From Mansonella perstans (lineage: Eukaryota; Nematoda; Chromadorea; Rhabditida; Onchocercidae), in NCBI GenBank assembly GCA_037074765.1, contig JBAMDO010000573.1, positions 186,001 to 250,000 of the forward strand: a stretch of 64,000 bases of DNA. The letters are read 5' to 3'. Position 1 is the stretch's first letter, and the number at the start of each line of letters is the position of its first letter. The translations under genes and the position numbers were made by a program. Of this stretch, positions 63,909 to 64,000 are shown piece after piece. Under the pieces are notes generated by a model. That model was not told the origin of the DNA. It was given only the letters and a program-made list of their open reading frames with translations, and did not search any database.

Positions 63909-64000
63909 GTAAGTTTTTCAATTTTTGTTTTAATGTTAACGTTTGCTTTTTTTCATAAAAGTTTGTCATCAAGATCGACAAATGCTATTACATTTAAAAG

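Overview
The window looks like nuclear DNA from a parasitic-type nematode, most likely filarial. It is very AT-rich. The coding regions are short exons of 50-370 bp, split by introns with GTAAGT/GTATGT-type donors and T-rich ...TTTCAG acceptors. Several start codons lie a few bases after an isolated TTTCAG/TTACAG acceptor, which is the usual picture for spliced-leader trans-splicing. The gene content is animal: a complex I subunit, myosin VI, a Patched-related protein, Melted/VEPH1, PLEKHM1 and CHMP4/VPS32. All exon models were built by eye from reading frame, splice-site motifs, phase and remembered family sequences; no search was run.

Layout. 566-3342 (+) is an NDUFA11-like complex I membrane subunit (7 exons, 296 aa). 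3343-6752 is gene-poor, with short repeats and a possible BEL/Pao retroelement scrap near 4534-4824. 6753-16963 (+) is a complete unconventional myosin VI (29 exons, about 1,155 aa); its introns carry a 44-bp minisatellite, a degenerate CCTTAATG array and a tRNA-like fragment. 18456-28417 (+) is a large gene I cannot name (26 exons in one phase-consistent frame, about 1,250 aa), with an acidic N-terminus, a long helical body and a C-terminal CCHC zinc knuckle. 28418-33865 holds no gene that I can see.

33866-41782 (+) is a Patched-related (PTR) sterol-sensing transporter-like protein (20 exons, 894 aa). It converges on a minus-strand Melted/VEPH1-type PH-domain gene (42649-52066, about 1,000 aa). 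After a 4.4-kb gap comes a minus-strand PLEKHM1-type RUN plus Rubicon-homology gene (56458-62220, 20 exons, 872 aa, no PH domain seen). It is divergent from the first coding exon of a CHMP4/VPS32 (SNF7) ESCRT-III gene that runs off the right edge (63765-63908).

Several genes act on membranes and endosomes: myosin VI in endocytic and secretory transport, PLEKHM1 in late endosome/lysosome fusion, CHMP4 in multivesicular body scission, PTR in sterol or lipid handling and Melted in phosphoinositide-linked signalling. These are separate single-copy-type genes, not an operon. The most notable unexplained items are the unnamed zinc-knuckle gene, the apparent GC-AG introns at 1602, 14469 and 21036, and the out-of-frame coding-like block inside the second intron of the unnamed gene.
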